64,000 nt of DNA, taken from the NCBI RefSeq assembly GCF_947495735.1, contig NZ_CANMAA010000001.1, positions 638,003-702,002 on the forward strand, written 5' to 3'. The position numbers were made by a program, and so were the translations under genes. Positions 1 through 8,900 of the stretch are shown here, piece after piece. The notes under the pieces were generated by a model. That model was not told the DNA's origin, made no database searches, and worked only from the letters and a program-made list of their open reading frames with translations. Position 1 is the stretch's first letter. Each line of letters starts with the position of its first letter. Source of the stretch: an uncultured Pseudokineococcus sp. Its GTDB lineage: Bacteria > Actinomycetota > Actinomycetes > Actinomycetales > Quadrisphaeraceae.

Positions 1-75
1 CGGGACGTCGCGCGCCCGGGCGACGCCGGGCGGGACGGCGGCGGTCGACGGGTCGTCCTGCGGGGGCTGGGGCAC
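1..75 (-). CDS. N-terminus of a gene running off the left edge (product unknown)
   Basis: A GTG codon at 75-73 on the minus strand opens a frame of 25 codons that reaches the window edge without a stop. A GAGGAG Shine-Dalgarno sequence lies about 8 nt upstream of it. The visible peptide begins VPQPPQDDPSTAAVPPGVAR, a proline- and alanine-rich stretch like the disordered N-termini of many actinobacterial proteins. Codon third positions are G or C, as in the neighbouring genes. No domain is visible, so no function can be given. It is transcribed away from the deacetylase gene that follows. Confidence 0.4.
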   Translation of the reverse strand, partial: MPQPPQDDPSTAAVPPGVARARDVP

Positions 76-220
76 GGCGGAGCTCCTCGGGCGGGTCGGT
101 CGTCTCGCGGCGGGGCTCGCGGGGAGGCCCGCCGGCTCGTCCGCGACCCTACGGGCGCCGCACCCGCCCCGCCGGGTCCGGGCCCCGACGGGGCGCTCGT
201 GCCGCTGCGCCCGCGGCCGG

Positions 221-1279
221 TCAGCGAAGACGCTCCAGCGACAGCTCCTTGCCGCGGACGGTGTCGATGATGGCCTGCAGGCTGCCCGAGGTGTGCTTGG
301 CGGTCCCGTGCATGAGGACGACGCCGCCCGCCTCGACGGGGGCGGTGGAGGCGTTGCCGTACCTGAGGGCCTCGACCATCTGGGCCCCGGTCCTGCCCGC
401 CCAGTCGCTGGTGTCGTGGGTCCAGCGGCAGACCGTGCAGCCCTGGGCCCTGGCCAGGGCGGTCAGGCGGGTGTTGTAGGACCCGGCGCCGTAGGGCGGG
501 CGCAGGAGGGCGGGCTTGGTCGTCGCCTTCACGCCCTTGTCGATCTGGCGCCGCAGCTCCGCGTCGCCGACGCCCTCCAGGGACGGGTGGTCGTAGGTGT
601 GGTTGCCGAGGAGGTGCCCGGCGGAGGTGATCTCCCGCATGAGCGTGGGGTTCTTGTCGCGCCAGGTGCCGTTCATGAAGAAGCGGCCCTTGACGTCGTT
701 CTTCTTCAGGGTGGCGAGGATGGAGCGGATCTGGGCGGCGGAGCCGCCGTCGTCGAACGTGAGCCACACGTCCTTGCTGGTGTTGCCGCACCTGGCGATC
801 GTGGTGATCTCGGCCTGGCTCATGGCCCGGGGGGTCCTGTAGCCCTTGGACACGATGGCGCGGGAGTGGCTGCCCTGGACGGTGAGGTCCCTGGCTCCCG
901 GCTTCGAGAGCACCGCGGTGCCCGTCATCGTGTAGTCGCCCGCCGGACCCAGGCGCAGGTAGCAGCTGCGGGACGTCGTGCCCTGCACGGGGTTGTGCCA
1001 CGTGCCGCTGTCGCAGCTGACGACGCTGCGGTGCTCGTTGGTGGTGGCCGGCGCGCCGGACATGCTCTTGACCGTGTAGCCGGGGGGGACGTCCTTGACG
1101 GTCACGACGGCGGGGACGGTGCCACCGGGGGCTTCGCGGGTCGCGGCGCTGACGCTCACCGTGGGTGCGGGGCGTGCGGCGGTGGCCGGCGCCAGCGGCG
1201 CCGCGGCGAGAGCCAGCGCGGTCAGCGCGGCGGCGGTGAGCGGGACGAGGCGCGTCCGCCGGAGCGGGGAGGTGGTCAC
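221..1279 (-). CDS. Secreted polysaccharide deacetylase (NodB domain)
   Basis: 352 aa, predicted to be an exported carbohydrate esterase of the CE4/NodB family, which removes N-acetyl groups from peptidoglycan, chitin-type or exopolysaccharide chains. The first 35 residues form a signal peptide: RRTR basic start, Ala/Leu-rich core, ATA-A cleavage region. About 115 residues of low-similarity sequence with paired cysteines follow. The NodB fold spans roughly 168-345. TFDDG at 174-178 supplies the catalytic and metal aspartates D176/D177, HTYDH at 227-231 the metal histidines H227/H231, RPPYG lies at 260-264, and the late catalytic His is in LMHG (H324). All key residues are intact, so the enzyme should be active. 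It is transcribed alone and divergently from the glycosylase gene. The substrate cannot be told from sequence. Confidence 0.9.
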   Translation of the reverse strand: MTTSPLRRTRLVPLTAAALTALALAAAPLAPATAARPAPTVSVSAATREAPGGTVPAVVTVKDVPPGYTVKSMSGAPATTNEHRSVVSCDSGTWHNPVQGTTSRSCYLRLGPAGDYTMTGTAVLSKPGARDLTVQGSHSRAIVSKGYRTPRAMSQAEITTIARCGNTSKDVWLTFDDGGSAAQIRSILATLKKNDVKGRFFMNGTWRDKNPTLMREITSAGHLLGNHTYDHPSLEGVGDAELRRQIDKGVKATTKPALLRPPYGAGSYNTRLTALARAQGCTVCRWTHDTSDWAGRTGAQMVEALRYGNASTAPVEAGGVVLMHGTAKHTSGSLQAIIDTVRGKELSLERLR

Positions 1280-1445
1280 GAGGTCGCCTTCCGTGGCGCT
1301 GGTCTGGGGTGCGTGGTGCGTGCTCCGAGGGGGATCGGTCTCGGGACCGCCGACCTGACGGTCCTGACCGGGTCGCCCTCGGGTGGACCAGCGTCAGCGG
1401 TCGGGCGCTCCCGGCGCCGTCGGTGGCCCGAGGCAGACTGGTGGG

Positions 1446-2531
1446 GTGACCGAGGCCGCCCGCTCCCTGCCGCCCGCCGCGCGCGGGCTGGTCGGCGGAC
1501 GCGGCGCGGTCCGGCTCCCCCTGGAGCCGACCTCGGCGGCGTCGGGTGGAGGCCGGGCACAGGGCTCGGCGGGCGGCAGCGCTCCGCGCGAGCGCACGTG
1601 GCGGCCCGGCCGCGAGCTCGACGTCACGGCGGTGCTGGCGCCCCTGCGGCGCGGGGCCGGCGACCCGGCGGTGCGCCGCGGGCCGGGGGGCGAGCACTGG
1701 TGGGCCACCCGCACCCCGACGGGCACCGGGCTGCTGCACCTGGTCCCCGTGCCGGCGGAGGGGGTCGTGCGGGCGCGCGCCTGGGGGGACGGCGCCGACC
1801 ACCTGCTGGAGCGGGTGCCCGTGCTCCTCGGCGACGGCGACGACGACGCGGGCTTCGCGCCGCGGGCGGGCCACCACCGCCTGGTGGAGGCCCACCGCCG
1901 GCACCGCGGCTGGCGCGTCCCGCGCACGGGCGCCGTGCTCGAGGCGCTGGCCGGGGCGGCCGTGGAGCAGGTGGTCACCGGGGTGGAGGCCCACCGCGGG
2001 TGGCGACGGCTGCTCGAGCGCTTCGGCGACCCGGCCCCGGGCGCCCCCGCCGCGGACGGCGGGCCGGCCGCCGGCATGCGCGTCCCGCCGTCCGCCACCG
2101 CCTGGCGGTCCGTCCCCAGCTGGGAGTGGCTGCGCGCGGGCGTCCAGCAGCGGCGCAGCCGCGTCGTGCAGGTGGCCGCGCGCTCGGCGGGCGGGCTCGA
2201 GCGCACGCTGGCGCTCCCCGCCGAGCAGGTCGAGGCGGCGTTGCGCAGCCTGCCCGGCGTCGGCGTGTGGACGGCGGCCGAGGTGCGCCAGCGCGCCCAC
2301 GGCGACGCCGACGCCTTCTCCTTCGCCGACTACCACGTGGCCAAGGACGTCACCTGGGCGCTCACGGGCGAGGTCCTCGACGACGACGCCTGCGCCGAGC
2401 TGCTCGAGCCCTACCGGGGCCACCGCCACCGCGTGCAGCGGCTGCTGTCCCTGGCCGGCCACCGGCGGCCTCGGCGCGGGCCGAGGATGACGCTCCCCAC
2501 CCACACGCCCGCGAGTGCCGGGGGGCGCTGA
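1446..2531 (+). CDS. AlkA-like DNA-3-methyladenine glycosylase (HhH-GPD superfamily)
   Basis: 361 aa with the GTG start used here; an in-frame GTG at 1383 would add 21 residues of poor sequence. The protein looks like a base-excision-repair glycosylase. A helix-hairpin-helix is visible at 269-280 (LPGVGVWTAAEV), followed by GDADAFSFADYHVAK, where the aspartate of ADYH (about D295) occupies the place of the AlkA catalytic Asp. The N-terminal half matches the variable AlkA-type N-domain of actinobacterial proteins that remove alkylated purines. It converges on fbiB with only 48 nt between stop codons. The family assignment is good; lesion specificity is not visible. Confidence 0.8.
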   Translation: MTEAARSLPPAARGLVGGRGAVRLPLEPTSAASGGGRAQGSAGGSAPRERTWRPGRELDVTAVLAPLRRGAGDPAVRRGPGGEHWWATRTPTGTGLLHLVPVPAEGVVRARAWGDGADHLLERVPVLLGDGDDDAGFAPRAGHHRLVEAHRRHRGWRVPRTGAVLEALAGAAVEQVVTGVEAHRGWRRLLERFGDPAPGAPAADGGPAAGMRVPPSATAWRSVPSWEWLRAGVQQRRSRVVQVAARSAGGLERTLALPAEQVEAALRSLPGVGVWTAAEVRQRAHGDADAFSFADYHVAKDVTWALTGEVLDDDACAELLEPYRGHRHRVQRLLSLAGHRRPRRGPRMTLPTHTPASAGGR

Positions 2532-2579
2532 CGCCGTCGCCGGACCGGTCCTGCCGGGCCCCGGCGAGGCCGCCCGCCC

Positions 2580-3926
2580 TCAGGCGGTCGCGCCCCCCGG
2601 CCCCAGGACCACGACCAGCACCCGGGCGGAGGCAGCGCCCGCCGTCGCCGCCGCGCTGCCCGCGTGGCCGGGGGCGGCCGCCGGGCCGACGTGGACGGAC
2701 GCCGCCAGGCCCTCCGCCCACAGCGCCACGCGCACCCGCTCGGCGAGCGCGCCCACCGCGACGGCGTCACCCACCACCTCGACAGCGGCGCCCGCGGCCT
2801 CGGCCACGGCCTCGGCCGGGCGCACCGCGTGCGCCGCGGCGCCGTCGGGCGCCCCCGCACCCGTCGCCACGGCGAGCGCGCGGCGCACCCGGGCGGGCTC
2901 GGAGTCCGTCGTCGGGTCCACCGGCGGGGCCTCGACGGCTCCCGGGGGCGAGCCGAGGGCCGCGCGGACGGCCTCCACGTGGCCGTGGGCGAACCAGTCG
3001 CCGGCCCCCGTGCGCGTGCACCCGGCCGCGCCCTCGCCGTCCGGACCGCCGACGGGCGAGGGGGCCGCGGGCCCCGACCCTCGCCCTGAGGTCGAGGGCC
3101 CGGTGCTGCCGAGCCCGCGCACCAGGGCGACCGGCGTCCCGGCGGCCTTGCCCTTGACGAGGTCTCCCAGGGCGGCCACCTCGTCCGCGACCGCGCGCAC
3201 GGTCACCTCCAGCGGGCGCCCGAAGCGGTCGACCTCGCCGCGGACGTCGTCGAGGGCGCGCAGGCCCGCGGCGCCGAGTGCCACGTCCGCGACGCCCACG
3301 CGCCACGGCCGGCCCGTGGTGTCGGACACGACCACGGCCGGGGTCCGCCCCGTGAGCTCGGCGACGCGGGCGCGTAGCGCGCGCGCCGAGGCATCCGGGT
3401 CCGCCGGCAGGAGCAGGACGGTGCCCGGCTCCACGTCCGAGGCGTCGACGCCGGCCGCCGCCAGGACCGGGCCGCTGCGCGACTGCACGACCCGCGTCGT
3501 CGAGCCGCCCGCCATGGTCCGCTCGGCGACCACGCGCACGGTCTCGGCGTCCACGGCGGCGGCGCGGCCCCGGGCGCGGACGGAGCGGCCCTCGGCCTTG
3601 GCGACCACCTTGCTGGCCACCACGAGCACGTCGTCGTCGCGCAGCGCGAGACCGGCGCGGGCCACCGCGTCGACGAGCACGGCGCCGAGGTCGTGCCCCG
3701 CGCGCACCTCCGGGATGCCGGGCAGCGCCACGGCGCGGACGGAGAAGCCGTCGACGGGCTGCGGCGGGGTCGGCGCGGGGCGCCCGGCGGGGGAGCCGGG
3801 GACGGCGGGGCGAGCGGCCGGGTCGGGAGCGCCCTGTCCCTGAGCGCCGGGTCCCTGAGCGCCCTGTCCCTGAGCGCCCTGTCCCCGAGCGCCCTGTCCC
3901 TGAGCGCCTCCGTCGGGGGCGCTCAC
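2580..3926 (-). CDS. fbiB: Coenzyme F420-0:L-glutamate ligase (CofE/FbiB), no clear nitroreductase domain
   Basis: 448 aa. CofE-type enzymes add gamma-linked glutamates to F420-0 using GTP. Residues 1-60 are low complexity, including a GQGAQ-type repeat coded by a 15-bp tandem repeat. The CofE domain covers about 61-272: LVVASKVVAKAEGR (101-114), AGVDASDVEPGTVLLLPADP, then VVVSDTTGRPWRVGVADVA near 198-216. The last 175 residues are Ala/Gly/Val-rich and do not show the FMN-binding nitroreductase fold that mycobacterial FbiB carries at its C-terminus. The GTG start at 3926 overlaps the fbiA stop by 4 nt (GTGA), so translation is probably coupled. The ORF stays open far upstream, but that part is the fbiA gene in another frame. 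Confidence 0.85.
   Translation of the reverse strand: MSAPDGGAQGQGARGQGAQGQGAQGPGAQGQGAPDPAARPAVPGSPAGRPAPTPPQPVDGFSVRAVALPGIPEVRAGHDLGAVLVDAVARAGLALRDDDVLVVASKVVAKAEGRSVRARGRAAAVDAETVRVVAERTMAGGSTTRVVQSRSGPVLAAAGVDASDVEPGTVLLLPADPDASARALRARVAELTGRTPAVVVSDTTGRPWRVGVADVALGAAGLRALDDVRGEVDRFGRPLEVTVRAVADEVAALGDLVKGKAAGTPVALVRGLGSTGPSTSGRGSGPAAPSPVGGPDGEGAAGCTRTGAGDWFAHGHVEAVRAALGSPPGAVEAPPVDPTTDSEPARVRRALAVATGAGAPDGAAAHAVRPAEAVAEAAGAAVEVVGDAVAVGALAERVRVALWAEGLAASVHVGPAAAPGHAGSAAATAGAASARVLVVVLGPGGATA
3827..3906 (-). repeat. 15-bp tandem repeat inside fbiB
   Basis: Five near-identical 15-bp units (TGAGCGCCCTGTCCC on the plus strand) plus a partial copy. The period is exactly 15, so copy-number change adds or removes five residues without a frameshift. 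It encodes the Gly-Gln-Ala linker at the FbiB N-terminus. Confidence 0.85.
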
Positions 3927-5092
3927 GCCGCGAGGCCCGCGTGCGCGATCGGCACCGAGCCCGAGCTCGACCTCGGCCTCACGTCGAGGTCCGCCAGCTC
4001 GGCGGCGAGGTCGAGCGCCGCCCCGGCGATGCGCGCGGCGTCGGCCGGGGTGGTCATCAGCAGGGGCTCTGCCCGGACCCGGAGGTCGTCCGCGGACCGC
4101 CCCGCGAGCGCCCGGTCGTCGCGGCCGGGCGCGTCGGCCGGGTCCACCAGCCAGGCGTCGAGCACGTCGGCGTACAGGCCCGCGACCGCCGCCGCGGTCG
4201 TCGGGACGCCGACCGCCCGCAGGCACGCGTCCGCCATGCCGCGCACGGGCGCCCCACCGACGACGGGGGAGACCCCGACGACGGGCGCGCGGGTGGCGCG
4301 CAGGGCCTCGCGCACGCCCGGCACCGCGAGGACGGCGCCGAGGGAGACCACCGGGTTGCTCGGCGGCAGCAGGACGACGTCGGCGTCGCGCAGGGCCTCC
4401 AGGACGCCGGGTCCCGGCCGCGCCGCCCGGGCCCCGGCCACGGCGATGCGGCGCGCGGGCGGGACGGCGTGGTGGCGCACCCACCACTCCTGGAAGTGCA
4501 GCGCCCGCTCGCCCGGGCCCGCCAGGCCGCCCGCGAGGGGGGAGACGACCGAGCCGCCCCGGTCGGGGGCGTCCGCGGCGTCGACGACGACGTGCGTCTC
4601 GACCGGGTCGTCCGTCATCGGCAGGAGGCGGACGCCGGGGCGCCAGCGCTCGCACAGCCGGGCGGTCGCCGCCGACAGCGGCACCCCCTCCGCGAGGAGC
4701 CGGGTGCGCAGGACGTGGGTCGCGAGGTCCTTGTCGCCGAGGGAGAACCAGTCCGGCGGGTCGCCGTGCGCGGCCAGCTCGCCCGCCACCGCGAAGGTCT
4801 CCCCGGCGCGGCCCCAGCCGCGCTCGTCGTCCGCGCCGCCGCCGAGGGTGTACATGACGCTGTCGAGGTCCGGGCACACCCGCAGGCCGTGCAGCGTCAC
4901 GTCGTCCGCGGTGTTGCCGATGACGACGACGTCGTGCTCCGCGGCCTCGCCGCGGTGGTCCTGGGTATCGGGGTCCTGGGTGCCGGGGTCCCGGGTGCCG
5001 GGGTCCTGGGCGCGGCGGGAGTCGAGCTCCGCGAGGAGGCCCCGCAGGAACCGGGCCCCGCCCACGCCGCCGGACAGGGCTGTGATGCGCAT
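3923..5092 (-). CDS. fbiA: 2-phospho-L-lactate/PEP transferase of F420 biosynthesis (CofD/FbiA)
   Basis: 389 aa. CofD/FbiA joins the phospho-lactyl or enolpyruvyl-PP-guanosine intermediate to Fo, giving F420-0 or dehydro-F420-0. The N-terminal GGVGG (8-12) is the family nucleotide-binding signature. GNTADD (59-64), HGLRVCPDLDSVMYTLGGG (68-86) and LPMTDDPVETHV are all family-typical. Residues 30-45 are an in-frame DPGT/Q repeat not expected in CofD. The ATG at 5092 begins exactly at the conserved MRITALSGG, so the start is secure. First gene of a two-gene operon with fbiB, divergent from whiB2, the same arrangement as in mycobacteria. Confidence 0.93.
   Translation of the reverse strand: MRITALSGGVGGARFLRGLLAELDSRRAQDPGTRDPGTQDPDTQDHRGEAAEHDVVVIGNTADDVTLHGLRVCPDLDSVMYTLGGGADDERGWGRAGETFAVAGELAAHGDPPDWFSLGDKDLATHVLRTRLLAEGVPLSAATARLCERWRPGVRLLPMTDDPVETHVVVDAADAPDRGGSVVSPLAGGLAGPGERALHFQEWWVRHHAVPPARRIAVAGARAARPGPGVLEALRDADVVLLPPSNPVVSLGAVLAVPGVREALRATRAPVVGVSPVVGGAPVRGMADACLRAVGVPTTAAAVAGLYADVLDAWLVDPADAPGRDDRALAGRSADDLRVRAEPLLMTTPADAARIAGAALDLAAELADLDVRPRSSSGSVPIAHAGLAA
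4958..5017 (-). repeat. 15-bp tandem repeat inside fbiA
   Basis: Four 15-bp units of the form GTCCTGGGTGCCGGG, with 1-4 substitutions each, in frame near the 5' end of fbiA. They encode the DPGT/DPGTQ linker at residues 30-45, between the GGVGG loop helix and the next conserved strand. Confidence 0.8.
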
Positions 5093-5275
5093 GCGCCCAT
5101 CCTGGCGCCCGCGCCGGGCCGCTCGCGCCGCGGTCCGGTCCCGCCCCGCGGGGCTCGGGCCCGCGCCGGCGTCAGCTCGGCGGGGCGACGCGGGCCGGTG
5201 ACGGGGCGTCGGGAACGACCACTCGCGGTGACGCCACGAGCACCCGACGGGACGGTGCGCCTACACCGAGCGGGC

Positions 5276-5305
5276 TTGACGGCGCGCGCACGACACGCGT
5301 GTAAT
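5276..5305 (+). promoter_or_regulatory. Probable sigma-A-type promoter of whiB2
   Basis: TTGACG at 5276-5281, an 18-nt spacer, then TGTAAT at 5300-5305, inside the only A/T-rich patch of the 286-bp fbiA-whiB2 spacer. Initiation near 5312 would give a leader of about 67 nt before the whiB2 GTG. Read from sequence only. Confidence 0.5.
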
Positions 5306-5378
5306 TCAGTCACGCGCCGCGGCTCCGCCGGGCAGCCCTGGAGCCCCGCTCCGCCCGCACTGCAGAGGAGAGGCCTCC

Positions 5379-5849
5379 GTGCCCCACAGGACGCACGCAC
5401 CGCACCGCGACGACGAGGACCTTCTCGGCGCGCCGGACCTGCTGGGCGCCCGGGCCGCGGAGCTGGACGTCGTCGTCGGTCCCTGGCCGGCCGCCGCCCC
5501 GGACGAGGGCGGGCTCGGCGGTGGCGAGGAGCGCTGGTCCTCCGCCCCCGTCGGCCGTCAGCATCCCGGCCCCCGCGGCGCGTCCCCGCTGGAGGCGCTC
5601 GCCGGTCTGGCCGACGACGGCGACGAGGGCGTCCTGGGGTGGCAGGAGCGCGCCCTGTGCGCCCAGACCGACCCGGAGGCGTTCTTCCCCGAGAAGGGCG
5701 GCTCCACCCGCGAGGCCAAGCGCGTCTGCGTCTCCTGCGACGTGCGCGCCGAGTGCCTGGAGTACGCGCTCCTGCACGACGAGCGCTTCGGCATCTGGGG
5801 CGGCCTCTCCGAGCGCGAGCGCCGCAAGCTCAAGCGGCGCGCGGTCTGA
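5379..5849 (+). CDS. whiB2: WhiB-family Fe-S regulator, WhiB2/WhmD type
   Basis: 156 aa. A WhiB-like protein binding a [4Fe-4S] cluster; the WhiB2/WhmD branch controls septation and division genes with the primary sigma factor. Residues 1-85 are a long, poorly conserved acidic extension. The WhiB domain follows with cluster ligands C94, C117, C120 and C126, then GIWGG at 138-142 and the basic tail RERRKLKRRAV. GTG start with AGAGGAG-type SD about 9 nt upstream. The long N-terminus, the WQERALCAQTDPEAFFPEKG stretch and its place next to fbiA all point to WhiB2. Monocistronic or read through to the glycosyltransferase 97 nt downstream. Confidence 0.93.
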   Translation: MPHRTHAPHRDDEDLLGAPDLLGARAAELDVVVGPWPAAAPDEGGLGGGEERWSSAPVGRQHPGPRGASPLEALAGLADDGDEGVLGWQERALCAQTDPEAFFPEKGGSTREAKRVCVSCDVRAECLEYALLHDERFGIWGGLSERERRKLKRRAV

Positions 5850-5932
5850 CCTCGGCTCCGGCGCCGGTCGGGCGCGCCCCCGGCGGCGAGGAGCGCCCCG
5901 GCGCTCGCGCCGGGGCACCCCCCGCGCTCCCG

Positions 5933-5938
5933 TACCGT
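5933..5938 (+). promoter_or_regulatory. -10 box (TACCGT) of the glycosyltransferase gene
   Basis: TACCGT fits the actinobacterial TANNNT -10 consensus and ends 8 nt before the GTG at 5947, the spacing expected for a leaderless or nearly leaderless mRNA. No SD sequence precedes this GTG. Confidence 0.5.
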
Positions 5939-5946
5939 TGCCCGGC

Positions 5947-8900
5947 GTGAAGCCCCTGCCCGAGCCCGGACCGTCGAGCTCGACGACGCCCGGCGCGACG
6001 GCCCCCGGCGGCGCGGCAGCCTCCCGCGACGGGTCCGTCGGCAGGAGCGCTGCGGTGCCGGGTGCGGTCGCCGTCACGGCCCTGCTGCTCGTCACCGACC
6101 CGTCCGAGGAGGGGGCCGAGCGGCTGCGCCGGACCCTCCGCGCCCTCGAGGCGCAGGCGCTGCCGGCCGACGCCGTCGTCGCCGTGGCGGCGGGCTGCTC
6201 GCCCGAGTCCCTCGCCGTCCTGCGCGAGCACGGGCTGGAGCCCTACCTGCGCCGGCGCTCCACCCCCGCCGAGCTGATCCGGGTCCTGCCCGGCGCCCCG
6301 CCGTCCGGCCGCCGTCGGCCCCGCGAGGCCGACGGCCGGGCGCGTCCCACGGGCACCACGCGGGGGACGACCACCACGGGCGCCGCCGAGGGCGCCGTCG
6401 CGCCGGACCCGGACGCCCCGGTCCCGTGGCTGTGGCTGCTCACCGACGACGTCGAGCCCGCCCCGGACGCCCTGCAGCGCCTGCTCGAGGCGGTGGAGCT
6501 GCGCCCGGGCATCGCCGTGGCCGGCCCGAAGGTGCGCGACGCCGACCGCCCGGGCCGCCTCCTGCAGGTCGGCTTCACGACCAGCCGCCGGGGCACCGCC
6601 CTGACGCGCGTGGGCGCCGACGAGCTCGACCAGGGCCAGGCGGACGACCGCGAGGACGTCCTCGCGGTCAGCGTGCCGGGCATGCTCGTGCGCCGCGACG
6701 TCCTCGACGAGGTCGGCGGGTTCGACCCCGGCCTGCCCGCCGACGGCGCGGACCTGGACCTGTGCCGCCGCGTGCGGATGGCCGGGCACAGCGTCGTCGT
6801 CGTGCCCGCGTCGGTGGTGGAGCGGCCCGGACGGCGCGCCGAGCGCGTCGGCGGGTCCCCGCGCGCGGCCGCGTACACGCGGCTCGTGTCCGCCTCCCCG
6901 CTCGGCCTGCCGTTCGCCCTGGTCGGGGTCCTGGTCGGCGGCGTGCTGCGCGCGCTCTGGCGGTTCCTGGTCAAGGACCCCGGGCACGCGCCCGCCGAGC
7001 TGGGGCGCGTCGTCGGCGTGGTGCTGCGCCCGGACCGGGTCGTGGCGGCGCGGCGTCGCGCGGGGACCGCCCAGGTGCGCGGGCGCTCGTCCCTCGCGCC
7101 GCTGCTGGCCACGCGCGCCGAGGTGCTGCGCCACCACCGGGACCGCTGGTCCCTGCGCCGCGCGGCCGCCGACGCCGAGGCCGAGGACGCCGCCGAGGCG
7201 GCGCGCCACGCCCGCCCGCAGGCCCCGGGCGGGCTCCCGCCGCGGCGCGACCCGCTGCCCGCGCTGGTGCTCGGCGCCGTGCTGCTCGGCGTCTCGGCGC
7301 TGGCCCTGCACCGCGTCGTCGGCGCGGGTGCGGTCCAGGCGCCCGCGCTGCCGGCGGCGCCCGCGAGCTGGGCGGACCTGCGGGAGGCGGCGACGTCGTC
7401 GTGGGCCGCGGTGGCGACCGGCTCGGCGACGCCGCCGGACCCCTTCGTCGCCGTCCTCGCCGCGGCGAGCCTCGTGCTCGCCGGGTCCCCTGCCGTGCTC
7501 GTGCCGGTCCTGCTGCTGCTGGCCCTGCCGGTCTCGGCGGTGTCGGCGTGGTGGGGCGCCGGGGTCCTCGTCCGCGGCCGGGTGGTGCGCCTCGCGGCGG
7601 CGCTCGCCTGGGCGGCGGGGGCGCCGCTGCTGACCGGCGCCGCCACGGGGCGGCTCGGACCGGTGGTGGCCCACGCGGCCCTGCCGTGGCTCGCCCGCGG
7701 TCTCGTCTCGGGCTGGCGCGCCCGCTCGGCGCGCCGGGCCTGGGCCGTCACCGGGTCGGTGGCCCTGGCCCTGGTCGTCGTCGGCACCGGCGCGCCGGTG
7801 CTGCTCGTGCCGGCGCTGCTCGCCGTGCTCGTCGTCGCCGCCAGCGCCCGTCGGCGCCTGCCGCTGCTCGCCTCGGTGGTGCCCGTCGCGGCGGTCGTCG
7901 GCCCCTGGGCGCGCGGCGTCGTCTCGAGCGTGGTGGACGGCGACGCGGGGCTCGCCCTCGGTGCGCTGCTGGGGAGCCCGCTGCCCCCGGTCGCGACGGT
8001 CGCCGCCCCGGTCTGGCAGCAGGCGCTCGGGCAGCCGCTGGACGCCTCGGCGTGGGCCGTGCGGGGTCTCGGTCTCCCGGAGTCCTGGCCCGCGGAGGTC
8101 CTCACCGCGCTGCCCCTGGCCGCACCCGTCGTGCTCGCCGTGGTGGCCCTGGTCGCGGTGGTCCTGCGCCCCCGTGCCGTGGGCGGGTGGGCCCTGGTCC
8201 TGCTCGGGACCGCGCTCGCCCTCACCGCCGCGCTCGTGGGCACGGGGGTCACGCGCTCCGGGGGCGAGGCCGTCGTGGCGGCGGCCTGGTCCGGCCCCGG
8301 AGCCAGCACCGCCCTCCTCGGCCTGCTGGTCGCGGCCCTGCCGCTGCTCGCCGGGCCGCTGGGGGCGACGGGCCCGCGCGCCCCCGCTCCGGACCGTCCG
8401 CGCCGGCGCGCCGCCCGCCTGGTGGCGGCGGGGCTCGTCGCCCTGCTCGCCGGCGCCACGACGGGCGCGTGGGCGCTCGCCCAGGCGGCCACGTCCTCGC
8501 AGGAGGCAGCGGCCTCCGGCCTCGTGGCGCGCGGCGCCGGACCGCTGCTGCCCGAGGTCTCCGCGAGCAGCGCCACCACGCCGCAGGCCCTGCGGACCCT
8601 GGTGCTGCGACCCTCCGCGGCCCCGACCGCGGACGGCCTGGCGGCGGCGGGCCCCGGCGACGAGGAGTCCGCGCCCGCCGACGGCTCCGCCGGGGCGGGC
8701 TCGGCGCCGGCGCCGGTCACGGCCTCGCTGGTGCGCGGCGGCGTCGACCTGTCGGACCTGCTCTCGCTCGCGGCCGCAGCCTCCGCCGCGCCGGGCGAGC
8801 AGGAGCCCGACGCCGCGGTCCGGCCCGTGGCCGACGCGGCGGCCGCGCTCGTGGCCAGCGAGGCGCGGGCGCGGGACCGCCTGGCCGCGCTCGGCGTCGG

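Noticed and set aside
293..3157. 954-codon plus-strand open frame
   Set aside because: It lies opposite the NodB deacetylase and fbiB, is Arg/Gly/Ala-rich with no domain, and reflects the lack of stop codons in very GC-rich DNA.
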